A stretch of 64,000 nt of DNA. It comes from Bowmanella sp. JS7-9. Its GTDB lineage: Bacteria; Pseudomonadota; Gammaproteobacteria; Enterobacterales; Alteromonadaceae. This document shows, in pieces, positions 33,932-44,064 of this stretch. The stretch covers positions 124,001 to 188,000 of the forward strand of contig NZ_JXSY01000018.1 of NCBI RefSeq assembly GCF_004329715.1, written 5' to 3'. Numbering within the stretch: the stretch's first letter is position 1; each line of letters opens with the position of its first letter. The notes under the pieces were generated by a model that saw only the letters and a program-made list of their open reading frames with translations, was not told where the DNA came from and ran no database searches. The translations under genes were made by a program, and so were the position numbers.

Positions 33932-35743
33932 ATGCACTCGTCATCATTTGAACAAGCCAAGATTTTATCACCCAAACGTCACACCACATCGGCGACCTCT
34001 TTACCAGAGCTGGCCAGCGAGCAACTCAATCATTTTGGAATTAGTCCAGAGTCAGATTACGGCAAGGCGTTGTACAGTGCTGCGCTGCATTTGTATCAGA
34101 CCCAAAGCGACGTGCAGCGTTTATGGGATATTACCGGTGCAACCCTGAATGGTTTGGATCGCGAAGATAAAATCGCCTACTTCAATGCGAAAAAGTTTTT
34201 GTCTTTCCAGTTGGCCAAGGTACTCGATACTTTGCAAAACCCATTCAGGGCAGTTCATCAGAGCCTGAGCCATCAAAGCGGTGGCCACCTGGCCAATAAC
34301 CACTATCCGTTATTCGACAATGTCACCGCACTTTTTTCTGCCACCCCGGTGATTGTGCGCACTGCCACCTATGTATACGCCTGCACCGAATGGATTGATG
34401 ATGCATTTCAGGGTAAAGAATTTACTCACCAGATTTATTCACGTTTATTGAATCCCACGGCTATCTCTCTGGCCAATGCCATTGTCGATTTGGAAGCTGG
34501 CCCTTACGCAGCCGAATATCTGGCCTGGAACTTTAACTCAGGCATGGCGGCAATTGACGCAATGTTGTCTAACGTACTGAATCACGGTGACGTGTTAATC
34601 GTGTCGCGTAATGTGTATGGCGGTGTCTTCCAATTGCTGCAGGACTTTTTTGCCAAGCGCAACAAACTGGCCGTAACGCTGGAATGGTTCGATGGCTATA
34701 GTCGCGAGGAATTTGCCACCTTTATGGCTCAGGTTAAAGGCCGTCATCGTGACAAGCTCAACGATGGTGCCAAATTGCATGTGTATATCGAATCGCCATG
34801 TAATCCACACGGTTATGTATTGGATGTACCGGGAATTTGTGCCGAAGCACACAGTGGTGACCATCTGGTGATGCTGGATGCCACTTTGGCCACACCAGTA
34901 CTGCAGCAATCCCTGCAGCGAGCGAACAAGGCCGAGCGACCAGATTATGTTGCACACAGCTATACCAAAGACATCTGTGGTAGTGGTGCGGCGACCGCTG
35001 GTGTCGTCATCGGTGAAATGTACCGCATGTTCCAGCCAAAAGGCGCCTGTATGAATGGTTACGACTGGAGCAAAACCATGTTTTGGGATGTGTACTATAT
35101 CAAGGGCGCATTCCTCGACTCAGAGAAAGCATTTGATGTACTGATTGGTATGAAAACCCTTGAGTCACGCATGATGAACAAGGTAATCAACACCCGGGTA
35201 TTTACAGAATTCCTCGCTGCCCATCCGGATTTTAATGTGAATTCTCATGCGTTAGAGAATCACCCAAATGCGGCATTGCGCAAGAGTCAGATGCGCCATG
35301 GCTGGCCCTGTGCGCTGTTTACCGTGGATATGGAAGGCGCTGGTTTAGAGCGTGATACCTTCGTACGCTTCTTCGATGCTCTGGAGCCGGGTTTCAGCCA
35401 TCAGGTCTCTATCGGCCAGAACAACACAATCATTTTGTGTCCGGCACTGACCTCGCACTCAGAAATGAATCGCGAAGAGCAGCAGGAGGCCGGGATTTAT
35501 CTGACTACCATGCGCATCGCCATGGGCACCGAGAACGTGAAACAAATGATTGCCCACCTGATTAGCAGTGCGCGAATGCATATCGATCCGGTACGCCCAG
35601 GCTTCAGCGCGAAGTTCCCCTCGGCCGACGAGATTGATGAATTGTATGCTCGTATCGCCGCTGAAGTGTGTGGGCAACATTATGGTGCGGTCGTGAGTAT
35701 GCAGACCCTGCTCGGACAGGGTGACATGCAGCAGGCAAGTTAA
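33932..35743 (+). CDS. Long PLP-dependent enzyme of the Cys/Met metabolism family
   Basis: 603-aa fold-type I PLP enzyme related to cystathionine gamma-synthase and O-acylhomoserine sulfhydrylase. Family landmarks are YSRLLNPT (169-176), SRNVYGG (225-231), ESPCNPHG (287-294), Asp316 and the Schiff-base Lys346 in HSYTKDICGSG. Ordinary family members have about 390-430 residues. Here the first 125 residues form an extra helical domain and the C-terminal part is also long. The start has AAAGGAGG just upstream. The reaction cannot be named from sequence. It is monocistronic between two terminators. Confidence 0.82.
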   Translation: MHSSSFEQAKILSPKRHTTSATSLPELASEQLNHFGISPESDYGKALYSAALHLYQTQSDVQRLWDITGATLNGLDREDKIAYFNAKKFLSFQLAKVLDTLQNPFRAVHQSLSHQSGGHLANNHYPLFDNVTALFSATPVIVRTATYVYACTEWIDDAFQGKEFTHQIYSRLLNPTAISLANAIVDLEAGPYAAEYLAWNFNSGMAAIDAMLSNVLNHGDVLIVSRNVYGGVFQLLQDFFAKRNKLAVTLEWFDGYSREEFATFMAQVKGRHRDKLNDGAKLHVYIESPCNPHGYVLDVPGICAEAHSGDHLVMLDATLATPVLQQSLQRANKAERPDYVAHSYTKDICGSGAATAGVVIGEMYRMFQPKGACMNGYDWSKTMFWDVYYIKGAFLDSEKAFDVLIGMKTLESRMMNKVINTRVFTEFLAAHPDFNVNSHALENHPNAALRKSQMRHGWPCALFTVDMEGAGLERDTFVRFFDALEPGFSHQVSIGQNNTIILCPALTSHSEMNREEQQEAGIYLTTMRIAMGTENVKQMIAHLISSARMHIDPVRPGFSAKFPSADEIDELYARIAAEVCGQHYGAVVSMQTLLGQGDMQQAS

Positions 35744-35748
35744 TCATA

Positions 35749-35772
35749 AGCCACCTTCGGGTGGCTTTTTTT
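35749..35772 (+). terminator. Intrinsic terminator after the PLP enzyme gene
   Basis: AGCCACC and GGTGGCT form a perfect 7-bp stem closed by a stable TTCG tetraloop and are followed by seven T. Confidence 0.95.
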
Positions 35773-35840
35773 CTGGCTTTTCCTTGACAATCCGGGGCCA
35801 GGGTTCAACATGCAGCCATTGATTTTAAAAGCAGTGAAAT

Positions 35841-37172
35841 ATGAACGTTGAACAGCAAATCGCTGAATTAAGTCAGCGCATCGATGATGTGATTCAGTTG
35901 GCGCTCAAAGGTGGTGCGACTCAGGCTGAGGCCAGCATCAGTAAAGTGCAGGGCATTTCGGTTGGCACCCGCTTGCGTGAGGTGGAGACGCTGGAGTACA
36001 CCAATGATGGTGCGCTGGGTATTACCGTCTATTGTGGTAAACGTAAAGGCAGCGCCTCGACAGCTGACCTTAGTCAGCAGGCGTTACAGCAAACCGTCGA
36101 AAAAGCGATTCAGATCGCCCGTTATACCAGTGAAGATGAGTGCGCCGGGCTGGCAGATGCCGAGATGCTGGAGCGTAAACCGCTGGACTTAGGGCTGTAT
36201 TTTGCCGATCCGTTAGACCCGGGGCGTGCCATTGAGCTGGCCATTGAAGCCGAGAGTGCTGCACTGGATGCTGACTCACGTATCATCAATTCCGATGGCG
36301 CGTCCTACAGCGGAAATCAGGGCGTGCGGGTGTATGGTAACAGCAATCAATTTATTGCGGGTTATCCCAGTAGCCGCTACAGCCTCAGCTGTGTGGTGAT
36401 CGGTCAGGACGGCGAGGAGATGCAACGTGATTACAGCTACGATGTATCCCGTGACCCATCTAAACTGGCCGCGGCGGCGCAGATTGGTCGTGAAGCGGCC
36501 GAGTTCACTGTCGCTCACCTGAATCCACGTAAAGTGCCAACCGGTAAATATCCTGTGTTGTTTCACAGCAGTGTGGCGGCGGGTATTTTCGGCCACATGG
36601 TATCGGCGATTTCTGGCGGCAGCCTGTATCGCAAATCCACGTTTTTGCTGGATCATCTGGGTAAGCAAATTCTGCCTGACTGGTGTCAGGTCAATGAGCG
36701 TCCGCATATTGTCGGCGCGCTCGCCAGTTCACCTTATGATGCGGAAGGGGTGCAAACCCGTGACATGGACATTATCAAGGATGGTGTGCTGCAGCATTAT
36801 TTGCTGACCAGCTATTCAGGGCGCAAACTGGGCATGCAAACTAACGGGCATGCGGGTGGCATCCATAACTGGCAGATTGGTTCTACGGGCGAAGATTACC
36901 AGGCACTGCTGAAAAAATTGGGTACAGGCCTGGTCGTGACTGAACTGATGGGGCAGGGCGTCAATATCGTTAATGGTGATTATTCCCGTGGTGCAGCCGG
37001 TTTCTGGGTCGAGAACGGTGTGATCCAATATCCGGTAGCAGAAATTACCATTGCAGGTAATTTGCGCGATATGTTGCTAAACATGCAGGGAATTGGCACC
37101 GATCTGGATATCCGCAGCAGCATCGTGACTGGCTCGGTGTTGATTGAGAGCATGCAGGTCGCGGGACATTAA
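35841..37172 (+). CDS. pmbA: PmbA/TldE metalloprotease subunit
   Basis: TldE half of the TldD-TldE heterodimeric protease, which removes leader peptides (for example from microcin B17) and degrades CcdA in E. coli. The length of 443 aa and the stretches HSSVAAGIFGHMVSAISGGSLYRKST and NMQGIGTDLDIRSSIVTGSVLIE are typical. The HExxxH zinc motif belongs to TldD and is not expected here. The partner tldD is not in this window. It is flanked by terminators and therefore monocistronic. Confidence 0.95.
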   Translation: MNVEQQIAELSQRIDDVIQLALKGGATQAEASISKVQGISVGTRLREVETLEYTNDGALGITVYCGKRKGSASTADLSQQALQQTVEKAIQIARYTSEDECAGLADAEMLERKPLDLGLYFADPLDPGRAIELAIEAESAALDADSRIINSDGASYSGNQGVRVYGNSNQFIAGYPSSRYSLSCVVIGQDGEEMQRDYSYDVSRDPSKLAAAAQIGREAAEFTVAHLNPRKVPTGKYPVLFHSSVAAGIFGHMVSAISGGSLYRKSTFLLDHLGKQILPDWCQVNERPHIVGALASSPYDAEGVQTRDMDIIKDGVLQHYLLTSYSGRKLGMQTNGHAGGIHNWQIGSTGEDYQALLKKLGTGLVVTELMGQGVNIVNGDYSRGAAGFWVENGVIQYPVAEITIAGNLRDMLLNMQGIGTDLDIRSSIVTGSVLIESMQVAGH

Positions 37173-37190
37173 GCGCGGGGTCGCAGAAAC

Positions 37191-37218
37191 AAAAAAGTCG
37201 GCAAATGCCGACTTTTTT
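37191..37218. terminator. Bidirectional terminator between pmbA and arcA
   Basis: AGTCGGC and GCCGACT pair around AAAT, with six A before and six T after, so it can serve both convergent genes. Confidence 0.93.
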
Positions 37219-37241
37219 ATTGTGTAGGGTAGGTATTTTTA

Positions 37242-37949
37242 TCAGGCGTCGACTTCGCCGGTGAAACGATAGCCTTCACCGTGGATAGTGTCGATCAGCT
37301 CTTCTGCGCCAGGCACAGATTCAAAATGCTTACGAATACGGCGAATGGTAACGTCCACGGTACGGTCGTTAGGACGTAATTCACGGCCGGTCATTTCCAT
37401 AATAAGTTGTTCACGGCTCAGAATTTTGCCCGGATTACGCAGGAACAGGTGCATCGCACGGAATTCACTGCGTGGCAAACGGAACTCTTTGCCCGCTGGT
37501 GAGATCAGGCTGCGGCTGTCGCCATCCAGTACCCAGCCATTAAATTTAACTTTGTTGGGTAAGTCCTGATCATCGTTGCCACTCATAGTGCGAGACAACA
37601 GGTTACGTGCACGAATCGTTAATTCACGCGGATTGAATGGCTTAGTCAGGTAGTCATCACCACCAATTTCCAGCGCCAGAATGCGATCTACGTCATTGTC
37701 GCGGCCAGTCAGGAAAATCAGACCGACGTTTTTACGGTTACGAACTTCGCGGGCCAGCAACAGGCCATTTTTACCTGGCAGGTTAATATCCATAATAACC
37801 AGGTTGATATTGTTGTTGTTGAACAGATCGTGCATCTGCTCGCCGTTTTCCGCTTCCAGCACCTGATACCCTTCTGCTTCGAACAGGTTTTTCAGTGTGG
37901 TGCGGGTAACGATTTCATCTTCTACGATGAGAACAATCGGAGTCTGCAT
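37242..37949 (-). CDS. arcA: ArcA, aerobic/anaerobic response regulator
   Basis: OmpR/PhoB-type response regulator that controls respiratory metabolism with oxygen availability. The receiver (1-120) has Asp54 in [12 protein letters not shown] and Lys103 in [21 protein letters not shown], nearly the E. coli ArcA sequence. The winged-helix DNA-binding domain occupies about 135-232. It lies 74 bases downstream of a histidine-kinase-like gene on the same strand, whereas E. coli arcA is not next to a kinase gene. Which kinase feeds it here is unclear because that neighbour lacks the acceptor His. Confidence 0.95.
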   Translation of the reverse strand: MQTPIVLIVEDEIVTRTTLKNLFEAEGYQVLEAENGEQMHDLFNNNNINLVIMDINLPGKNGLLLAREVRNRKNVGLIFLTGRDNDVDRILALEIGGDDYLTKPFNPRELTIRARNLLSRTMSGNDDQDLPNKVKFNGWVLDGDSRSLISPAGKEFRLPRSEFRAMHLFLRNPGKILSREQLIMEMTGRELRPNDRTVDVTIRRIRKHFESVPGAEELIDTIHGEGYRFTGEVDA

Positions 37950-38023
37950 TCTTTTCCTACCCTTAGTGCATGATTGCTAACGAGTTTATCAGAAATTGCT
38001 TAAGTGTGATCGCTAAAATGCGA

Positions 38024-39658
38024 TTAGCCTGCACTCAGTCGGTTATGTTCTATGCGGCTGACCGGAAAAGTAATCACGAACTCACTGCCCGGCTGGCCAT
38101 CTTGTACCAATTGAATAGTGCCGCCCAAAATCTGGGTCACCAGATTGTAGACCAGGTGTAAGCCCATGCCTGTTCTGCCGTTACCTCGCTTGGTGGTAAC
38201 GAACGGGTCGAAAATACGTTTGCCCAGATGTTCAGGAATGCCAATGCCGTCGTCCCGATACAAGATGCTGATTGCATGCTGTGATTCGGTCACCACAATA
38301 AATATATGTCCGTTGTCACTATGGGCGAAGGCATGCTCCAAAGAGTTGGTCAGCAGGTTATACAGAATTTGATTGAGTGGCCCCGCTTTGGATTCAATCT
38401 GTAACTTGTCATCACACTCGATATATACGTCGTGATGGGTGTTCTTAAGCCGCGGACGCAGCGTGATTAACAGCTCTTCAATGAGTTTTCGCAGCGGAAA
38501 CATGCGGGTATTTTCATCGGTTTGGTTAACCGCAACCTGCTTAAAGCCACTGATCAATTCTGCACTGCGATCCAGATTATGCCGGATGGTTTGCAGGCAG
38601 TTTTGTGAGTCCTGTAAGAATCGTTCCATATTGCGGGCGCGCAATTGCTTGGTATTGAAGTCGTCGTCCAGACGGGACAATTTTTCATCCAACAGATTAC
38701 AGGCGCTAAGACAGTTGCTGATGGGCACATTTACTTCCTGGGCGACGCCGGCGACCATGTCACCCAGTGACGCGAGCTTTTCTTTCTCGACTAACTGGCG
38801 TTGGAATTGATGCAGTTGTTCGAGGGTTTTGATCAGCTCTTCATTAGAGTCTTTTAACGCCTGAGTACGCTTGGCGACTTTTTCTTCCAGGCTGCTGGTC
38901 AGACGTTTGTGCTCCTGTTCGGTGTTGAGCTCTGTCTGACGGCGTTCCTCTAAGCGGACGAGTAAACGATTAAACGCCTCGGCCAGCAGGATGGTTTCTT
39001 TAAAATCACCTGATGCGGCGCGTTGCTGAGTATCTTTGTTCAGTGACATATCGGTCGCAAACTGCGTGATGTCCTGAATCGGCCGTAGAAAGCGCCCCTG
39101 TAATCGCATTACAAATGCCAGCGACAGTGCGACGATAATCACGAATACCAACATGGCAGGTAGCAAGAACTCACTAATGAGGCCAAGGGTATTTTGTTCC
39201 CGTGAGATCAGATAGACATAACCCAAACGCCCGTTTTCCTCGATTGGAGCAATAAACTCCAGGCCACTTAGGTTGCCATTGTGAGGTCGCACTTTGTTGC
39301 CTTCGCGGATAATCCACTCAACCGCGCCGGTGCTGGGACGATTGTACGTGGCGAAAATCGCGAGGTTTTTATCGTAATCGAAGCTGTAGATGTGTACGTG
39401 ATCAACATAACCAAATCGTTCCAGTTGGTTTAGCACATCCACCATGCCGCTTTTGTTATCAGCGATAATATAACTGCCCGAGACCTGAGCCAGCACCTGA
39501 GTCAGAGATGCCGCATCCTGCTGATTATTTTGCTTACTGATATTGACGTAACGCACCATCATCAGGCCGGACATGGCCACTAACGCCAGCACACTTAGGC
39601 CAACCACCAGTAAAATGACGGCAGATTTTATGGAGGTTGCGTTTGATGGCGACGTCAT
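38024..39658 (-). CDS. Sensor histidine-kinase-like protein with Gln in place of the phospho-acceptor His
   Basis: Membrane sensor of 544 aa. The architecture is a first membrane helix (about 12-34), an extracytoplasmic sensor (about 40-160), a second helix (about 163-184), a HAMP domain (about 188-240), a coiled-coil, a HisKA-like helix (about 295-360) and a HATPase domain (about 410-540). The ATP-binding N-box (LYNLLTNSLEHAF) and G-boxes (DDGIGIPEHLG, GRTGMGLHLV) are intact. The H-box reads GVAQEVNVP instead of GVAHEVNxP: residue 307 is Gln (codon at 38738-38740). It lies directly upstream of arcA on the same strand. It may be a pseudokinase, a phosphatase-only partner, or act with another kinase. 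Confidence 0.85.
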   Translation of the reverse strand: MTSPSNATSIKSAVILLVVGLSVLALVAMSGLMMVRYVNISKQNNQQDAASLTQVLAQVSGSYIIADNKSGMVDVLNQLERFGYVDHVHIYSFDYDKNLAIFATYNRPSTGAVEWIIREGNKVRPHNGNLSGLEFIAPIEENGRLGYVYLISREQNTLGLISEFLLPAMLVFVIIVALSLAFVMRLQGRFLRPIQDITQFATDMSLNKDTQQRAASGDFKETILLAEAFNRLLVRLEERRQTELNTEQEHKRLTSSLEEKVAKRTQALKDSNEELIKTLEQLHQFQRQLVEKEKLASLGDMVAGVAQEVNVPISNCLSACNLLDEKLSRLDDDFNTKQLRARNMERFLQDSQNCLQTIRHNLDRSAELISGFKQVAVNQTDENTRMFPLRKLIEELLITLRPRLKNTHHDVYIECDDKLQIESKAGPLNQILYNLLTNSLEHAFAHSDNGHIFIVVTESQHAISILYRDDGIGIPEHLGKRIFDPFVTTKRGNGRTGMGLHLVYNLVTQILGGTIQLVQDGQPGSEFVITFPVSRIEHNRLSAG

Positions 39659-39744
39659 AGTGATGTGGTGGATGCTCCGTTTGTACCCGTTAAAAGTGGC
39701 GTAAGATACGCGTTATATAGTTGATTAAACGCTGGATTTTAATA

Positions 39745-40161
39745 ATGCGCAAAAAAGAATTGTGGACATTGTATCAACAGACTTGCTTTGTAGTGAGTAA
39801 AAAAACAACGCTTAGTGATGATTTTTGCATCATCACGGCGTGTAACCCCTATTCTGCAAATTTGTCGCCCGAGCTGGACGCAGCAAGGAATACGAAATTG
39901 GTGCAACGACTCCAACAGTTACACTTAGATTATCAGCCGCTTATTGGTTGTAGTGAGGATTTGGCGCACCAGGAGGCATCTTTCGCCATTCAATGCAGCG
40001 TAGCGCAAGGCAAAACGTTGAGTTGTGAGTTTGCACAAAACGCATTTTATGCGGTTCTGGATGGGCAATTATGGTTGCAGCCAGCACTGCTGGACGAGCC
40101 GGCCCCGGTTCATCTGGGGCCGTTTATACAGCGGATTATTTCTGACAGTGATACAGCTTGA
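39745..40161 (+). CDS. DUF3293 family protein
   Basis: 138-aa cytoplasmic protein with the DUF3293 signature: an IITACNPYSANLS stretch near residue 30 and the later GCSEDLAHQEASFAI segment. Function is unknown. I take ATG 39745; a TTG at 39721 would add eight residues without better support. It is divergent from the kinase-like gene with an 86-base gap, and its end overlaps rsmC tail-to-tail by 26 bases. Confidence 0.75.
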   Translation: MRKKELWTLYQQTCFVVSKKTTLSDDFCIITACNPYSANLSPELDAARNTKLVQRLQQLHLDYQPLIGCSEDLAHQEASFAIQCSVAQGKTLSCEFAQNAFYAVLDGQLWLQPALLDEPAPVHLGPFIQRIISDSDTA

Positions 40162-41143
40162 AACGTGTGGTGTGTGCCATCACAAGTGGTGCTGCCAGAT
40201 GTTTTTCCATTATGGGCGGGTAATCTAAAAACGCATTGGCGACCAGTGTCAGGCTGCCATTGACGCCCAAATGTGCGTTGGCGTCACGCAAAAACTGCTC
40301 GGTAATACTGTAATCTGTGTGAGTGCCGGTATGAAACGGCGGGTTGGTATAGATTGCAGCGAACTTGCGCGTAATGTCTTTTAAGCCATCGGATGCCAGT
40401 ACATCGGCCGTAACACCGTTGATTTCTGCGGTACGGCCGGCGCAATGGACTGCAATCGCAGAGACATCACTCATGGTCAGTTGGATTGCCGGATTCTTCT
40501 TAGCCAAATATACGCCGATAATGCCCGCACCGCAGGCGAAATCCAGCACCGGCGCGGTTGGGATGGGCTTAAGATTTTCCAGCAACAATTTGGTGCCGTC
40601 ATCCAGCGATTTATGGCTGAAAATGCCAGGTAAAGAATAAATGCGCAGATTGTGCTCTGCGATATTCACCTCAAATTCCTTGGCCCATTGATCAAGGTTA
40701 AAGGGTTTTACCTCGGCACTGAGCACCATATTAAACAAACTACAGTGGCGTGCCGCGTCCAGTTTTACTGCTTTGTGACCATAATCGGCTAACAATTTGG
40801 GGGCACTTTTCACCCCGCTGTTGTTTTCACCAACCAGCATCAGGCAGCCGCCGGGTTTAAGATGGCAAGCCAGATTAGCCAATAACATTGCTGCATGCTC
40901 TTTGGCTTTTGGCATATATAACACAATGCCGTCGTAGCGCTTTTCGCTAGCCAGCGCGACCGCAAACTCATGATTATTCTGAGTTTTGAGTTGTGAATAG
41001 ATCTGCCAGTTTTGGTGAAAACCGTCGATATCGCCGTCTAGTTCGCTAAATACCTGCGCGTCTTCGGCATTAGCCAGCAGCCATTGACCCTGTTCAAACA
41101 GATGCGCATTGCGGACAAGTAATTGACTGGGGTTAGATAGCAT
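40136..41143 (-). CDS. rsmC: 16S rRNA m2G1207 methyltransferase RsmC
   Basis: SAM-dependent enzyme that methylates G1207 of 16S rRNA in the small subunit. Of 335 aa, the N-terminal half is a degenerate Rossmann domain. The C-terminal half is the active one, with motif I around LDFACGAGIIGVYLA (about residues 199-213) and the catalytic NPPFHTG (about 269-275) typical of base-N methyltransferases. It shares one base with the upstream trmB stop codon, so the two RNA-modification genes are coupled. Confidence 0.93.
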   Translation of the reverse strand: MLSNPSQLLVRNAHLFEQGQWLLANAEDAQVFSELDGDIDGFHQNWQIYSQLKTQNNHEFAVALASEKRYDGIVLYMPKAKEHAAMLLANLACHLKPGGCLMLVGENNSGVKSAPKLLADYGHKAVKLDAARHCSLFNMVLSAEVKPFNLDQWAKEFEVNIAEHNLRIYSLPGIFSHKSLDDGTKLLLENLKPIPTAPVLDFACGAGIIGVYLAKKNPAIQLTMSDVSAIAVHCAGRTAEINGVTADVLASDGLKDITRKFAAIYTNPPFHTGTHTDYSITEQFLRDANAHLGVNGSLTLVANAFLDYPPIMEKHLAAPLVMAHTTRFKLYHCQK

Positions 41144-41859
41144 TAGCTGACTCGCTTAAATATAAGATCCCATACGCCGTGACCTAAGCGATGACCGCGC
41201 TGTTCAAATTTGGTTAACGGACGAAAGTCCGGACGTGGCACGTAATCGCCGCTTGCTGAGGTATTTTCAAACCCTTCGGCCTGCTGCATCACTTCCAGCA
41301 TATGCTCTGCATAATTTTCCCAGTCAGTAGCCATATGAAAAACACCGCCGATGGCTAACTTGCTGCGTAATTTTTGGACAAATTCAGGCTGAACGATACG
41401 GCGTTTATGGTGACGTTTTTTGTGCCACGGATCGGGGAAATACAATTGCACTCTGGCGAGGCTTTCATCGGCGATACAATCGGCCAGTACTTCCACGGCA
41501 TCATGCTCGAATAATCTCAGGTTTGTCAGACCAGCTTCCGCCGCATCGGCCAAACATGAGCCAACACCGGGACGGTGTACTTCGATCCCGATAAAATCGT
41601 GATCAGTCTCGTTAGCCGCCATTTCAACCAATGACTTGCCCATACCAAAACCAATTTCCAAAACCCGCGGTGCCTGCCGACCGAAAACCTGATCCAGATC
41701 CAGCAGTTGTTTACTGTGGTTTAAGCCCATTTGCGGCCAATATTTTTCAATAGCAGCGGCCTGGCCCTTGGTCAGACGTCCTTCGCGTTTCACAAAACTA
41801 CGAATTTTTCGTAAACGTTTGTCTTGCTCGGTTTGGATTGTTTCTTGGTTTTCGGTCAT
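41143..41859 (-). CDS. trmB: tRNA (guanine-N7)-methyltransferase TrmB
   Basis: Makes m7G46 in the variable loop of many tRNAs. The 238-aa sequence has SAM motif I around [11 protein letters not shown] (about residues 66-76) and the family signature [15 protein letters not shown] (about 139-153). Its position next to mutY and yggX follows the E. coli order trmB-yggL-mutY-yggX, except that yggL is absent and a hydrolase gene lies between. Confidence 0.96.
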   Translation of the reverse strand: MTENQETIQTEQDKRLRKIRSFVKREGRLTKGQAAAIEKYWPQMGLNHSKQLLDLDQVFGRQAPRVLEIGFGMGKSLVEMAANETDHDFIGIEVHRPGVGSCLADAAEAGLTNLRLFEHDAVEVLADCIADESLARVQLYFPDPWHKKRHHKRRIVQPEFVQKLRSKLAIGGVFHMATDWENYAEHMLEVMQQAEGFENTSASGDYVPRPDFRPLTKFEQRGHRLGHGVWDLIFKRVS

Positions 41860-41894
41860 GGTTATGCCCTTGTTTTTCAGGGTTGCGGAGTATA

Positions 41895-42584
41895 TCAGGC
41901 CTGCTCCAGAAGGGTAGCCACAAGCTCGGGTTTTTGCAGCGGGAACATATGCTCAGCGTCTTCTACCTTAATTAAGTTTGCGCCACACAGGGCTGCACTT
42001 TGCGCTAAACGTTGCAGTGGAGCAATGCGATCCTGCTCAGCACCAATGAGCGTGGTTTTGAATGGTGCAGTAGCCAGTTGTGCACAAAAATCCTCGCGTT
42101 CAGTGGTAGCACGGGTCTGTGCAAGCAACACGCTGCCGCCTAAATCGCTTTCCATATCCCTGACCATTTGGCGGGTGAAGTCAGCGTTTGCGCCACTGGC
42201 GCTGATAAACTGCGCCAATCGGCTGTCTGCCATCGGCGTGAAGCGCCCGTTTTGCAAATGACGAATAAATTGTTTGCGCTGCGCCACCTCCTGATCGGGC
42301 AAGCCGGCAGGATCGTAGCCGAGTAAAATCAGATGCTCCACATCGTCCGGATTGGCCAACGCATAGCGGGCAGCGATGTAACCGCCCATGGAAAACCCGA
42401 TCAGGGTCACCGGCCCATTGTCACAGGCATATGAGGTTAATGCGTCCATTTCCTCCAGATTGTTTGCCCATTGCAGCGGCACATAGCGACGATCCTGAAT
42501 GTGCATCTGTTTCCACATTCGAAACCACAAACGCTCGTCACATAAGGTGCCTGGCAGAAACACCCAACTGGAATTTTGACTCAT
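41895..42584 (-). CDS. Alpha/beta hydrolase
   Basis: 229-aa serine hydrolase of the alpha/beta fold with unknown substrate. The nucleophile elbow is GFSMGG (about residues 64-69, Ser66). The charge-relay Asp probably lies in the GAEQDRIAP stretch and the His in DAEHMFP near the C-terminus. The N-terminus [14 protein letters not shown] is common in this subfamily, sometimes labelled BioH- or MenH-like. It precedes trmB by 35 bases on the same strand and is divergent from mutY. Confidence 0.85.
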   Translation of the reverse strand: MSQNSSWVFLPGTLCDERLWFRMWKQMHIQDRRYVPLQWANNLEEMDALTSYACDNGPVTLIGFSMGGYIAARYALANPDDVEHLILLGYDPAGLPDQEVAQRKQFIRHLQNGRFTPMADSRLAQFISASGANADFTRQMVRDMESDLGGSVLLAQTRATTEREDFCAQLATAPFKTTLIGAEQDRIAPLQRLAQSAALCGANLIKVEDAEHMFPLQKPELVATLLEQA

Positions 42585-42653
42585 GTTATTTTTAACCTTG
42601 CTGACGTTTGCGGGTATGATAGCGCGCCTTATGATTTTTGTTCAGGTGGTTGT

Positions 42654-43709
42654 TTGCTAAACACGTTCGCATCGCGCATCTTGGCCTGGTTTGATATCCA
42701 TGGCCGCAAGCATTTGCCCTGGCAGCAAGACAAGACACCTTACAAGGTGTGGGTGTCTGAAATTATGCTGCAACAGACACAGGTCACCACAGTTATTCCT
42801 TATTTCCAGCGTTTTATGCAGCGTTTTCCGGATGTGCAGGCGTTGGCCGCGGCACCTCAGGATGAAGTGTTACACCACTGGACCGGCCTCGGCTATTACG
42901 CCCGCGCTCGCAATCTGCACAAAGCTGCACAAATGATTGTCGCTGAATATCAGGGGCAATTCCCCCGCGAGAAAGAACAGGTAATGGCGTTGCCTGGCAT
43001 TGGGCGCTCTACGGCAGGGGCGGTTCTATCCCTTGCCTGTCAGCAACATCACGCAATTTTGGATGGCAATGTAAAACGTGTGTTAGCCAGACACGCAGGA
43101 ATTGATGGCTGGCCGGGAGAGAAAAAGGTCGAGAGTCGTCTGTGGGAGTTGGCCGAGCAATTGACTCCGGCACATAGAACCGCAGATTACACCCAAGCCA
43201 TGATGGATATGGGTGCCACCCTATGTACCCGCAGTAAGCCCAACTGTAGCGATTGTCCGCTGTCTGCGGATTGCGTGGCGTTCAAAACCGGCCGACAAGC
43301 CGATTTACCCACTAAAAAGCCAAAGAAAACCCTGCCCGTGCGTCAGACAATCATGCTAATCCCTAAAGTGGGCAGTCAGCTGTTGATGCAACAGCGCCCG
43401 CCGGTTGGTCTGTGGGGCGGGTTATGGGGCTTTGCAGAAATTGCCTCGGTAGAACAACTGCCAGAATGGTTACGTTGTCAACGGCTTGAGACTGGTAAGC
43501 AGATTTGGTTAGAACCATTTCGCCATACGTTTAGTCATTTTCATCTGGATATTCAGCCGCTGGTGATTGAACTTCAACATATTTCACAGGTAATTGAAGT
43601 ACAGGACGCCAACAGCCTTTGGTATGATTGGCGCAATCCATCAGCCATTGGTTTGGCTGCACCCACGACCATGATTGTTAAAGACCTGCAGAGCATGTCA
43701 GGGCAATAA
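42654..43709 (+). CDS. mutY: Adenine DNA glycosylase MutY
   Basis: Removes A mispaired with 8-oxoG. I start at TTG 42654 (351 aa, the E. coli length) with AGGTGG just upstream. A longer reading from 42576 adds 26 residues unlike MutY and overlaps the divergent hydrolase gene. The catalytic Glu lies in [12 protein letters not shown] (about 33-44), the helix-hairpin-helix in [12 protein letters not shown], and the 4Fe-4S ligands in the C-x6-C-x2-C-x5-C pattern of [17 protein letters not shown]. The C-terminal NUDIX-like domain recognises 8-oxoG. yggX follows by 16 bases. Confidence 0.94.
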   Translation: MLNTFASRILAWFDIHGRKHLPWQQDKTPYKVWVSEIMLQQTQVTTVIPYFQRFMQRFPDVQALAAAPQDEVLHHWTGLGYYARARNLHKAAQMIVAEYQGQFPREKEQVMALPGIGRSTAGAVLSLACQQHHAILDGNVKRVLARHAGIDGWPGEKKVESRLWELAEQLTPAHRTADYTQAMMDMGATLCTRSKPNCSDCPLSADCVAFKTGRQADLPTKKPKKTLPVRQTIMLIPKVGSQLLMQQRPPVGLWGGLWGFAEIASVEQLPEWLRCQRLETGKQIWLEPFRHTFSHFHLDIQPLVIELQHISQVIEVQDANSLWYDWRNPSAIGLAAPTTMIVKDLQSMSGQ

Positions 43710-43725
43710 CCTTAGGAAAAGATAA

Positions 43726-43998
43726 ATGAGCAGAACCGTATTTTGTCAGTATCTGAAAAAAGATGCGCCAGGCCTGGACTTCCAGCTGTATCCGGGCGAA
43801 TTGGGTAAGCGTATTTTTGACAACATCAGTAAAGAAGCCTGGGCGTTGTGGCAGAAAAAGCAAACCATGCTGATCAATGAGAAAAAACTCAACATGATGA
43901 ATATGGAGCATCGTCAGTTGCTGGAAACCGAAATGCAGGCGTTTTTGTTCGAAGGTAAAGACGTTGAAATTGAGGGATACACCCCTCCTTCTGCGTAA
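43726..43998 (+). CDS. yggX: YggX, Fe(2+)-trafficking / oxidative damage protection protein
   Basis: Small (90 aa) cytoplasmic protein thought to protect iron-sulfur proteins from oxidative damage. The start [19 protein letters not shown] with its single conserved Cys, and [20 protein letters not shown], are diagnostic. It is co-directional and nearly contiguous with mutY, the standard pairing. Confidence 0.97.
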   Translation: MSRTVFCQYLKKDAPGLDFQLYPGELGKRIFDNISKEAWALWQKKQTMLINEKKLNMMNMEHRQLLETEMQAFLFEGKDVEIEGYTPPSA

Positions 43999-44064
43999 TT
44001 TGGGTGATTTTTGCAGCAAGTTGATTAAACCCTGAGCGGTTGAAAAAAATCTGCAAAAAACTGG

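Noticed and set aside
42576..42653. ATG start for MutY at 42576
   Set aside because: The added 26 residues do not resemble MutY and overlap the divergent hydrolase start; TTG 42654 gives the standard length.
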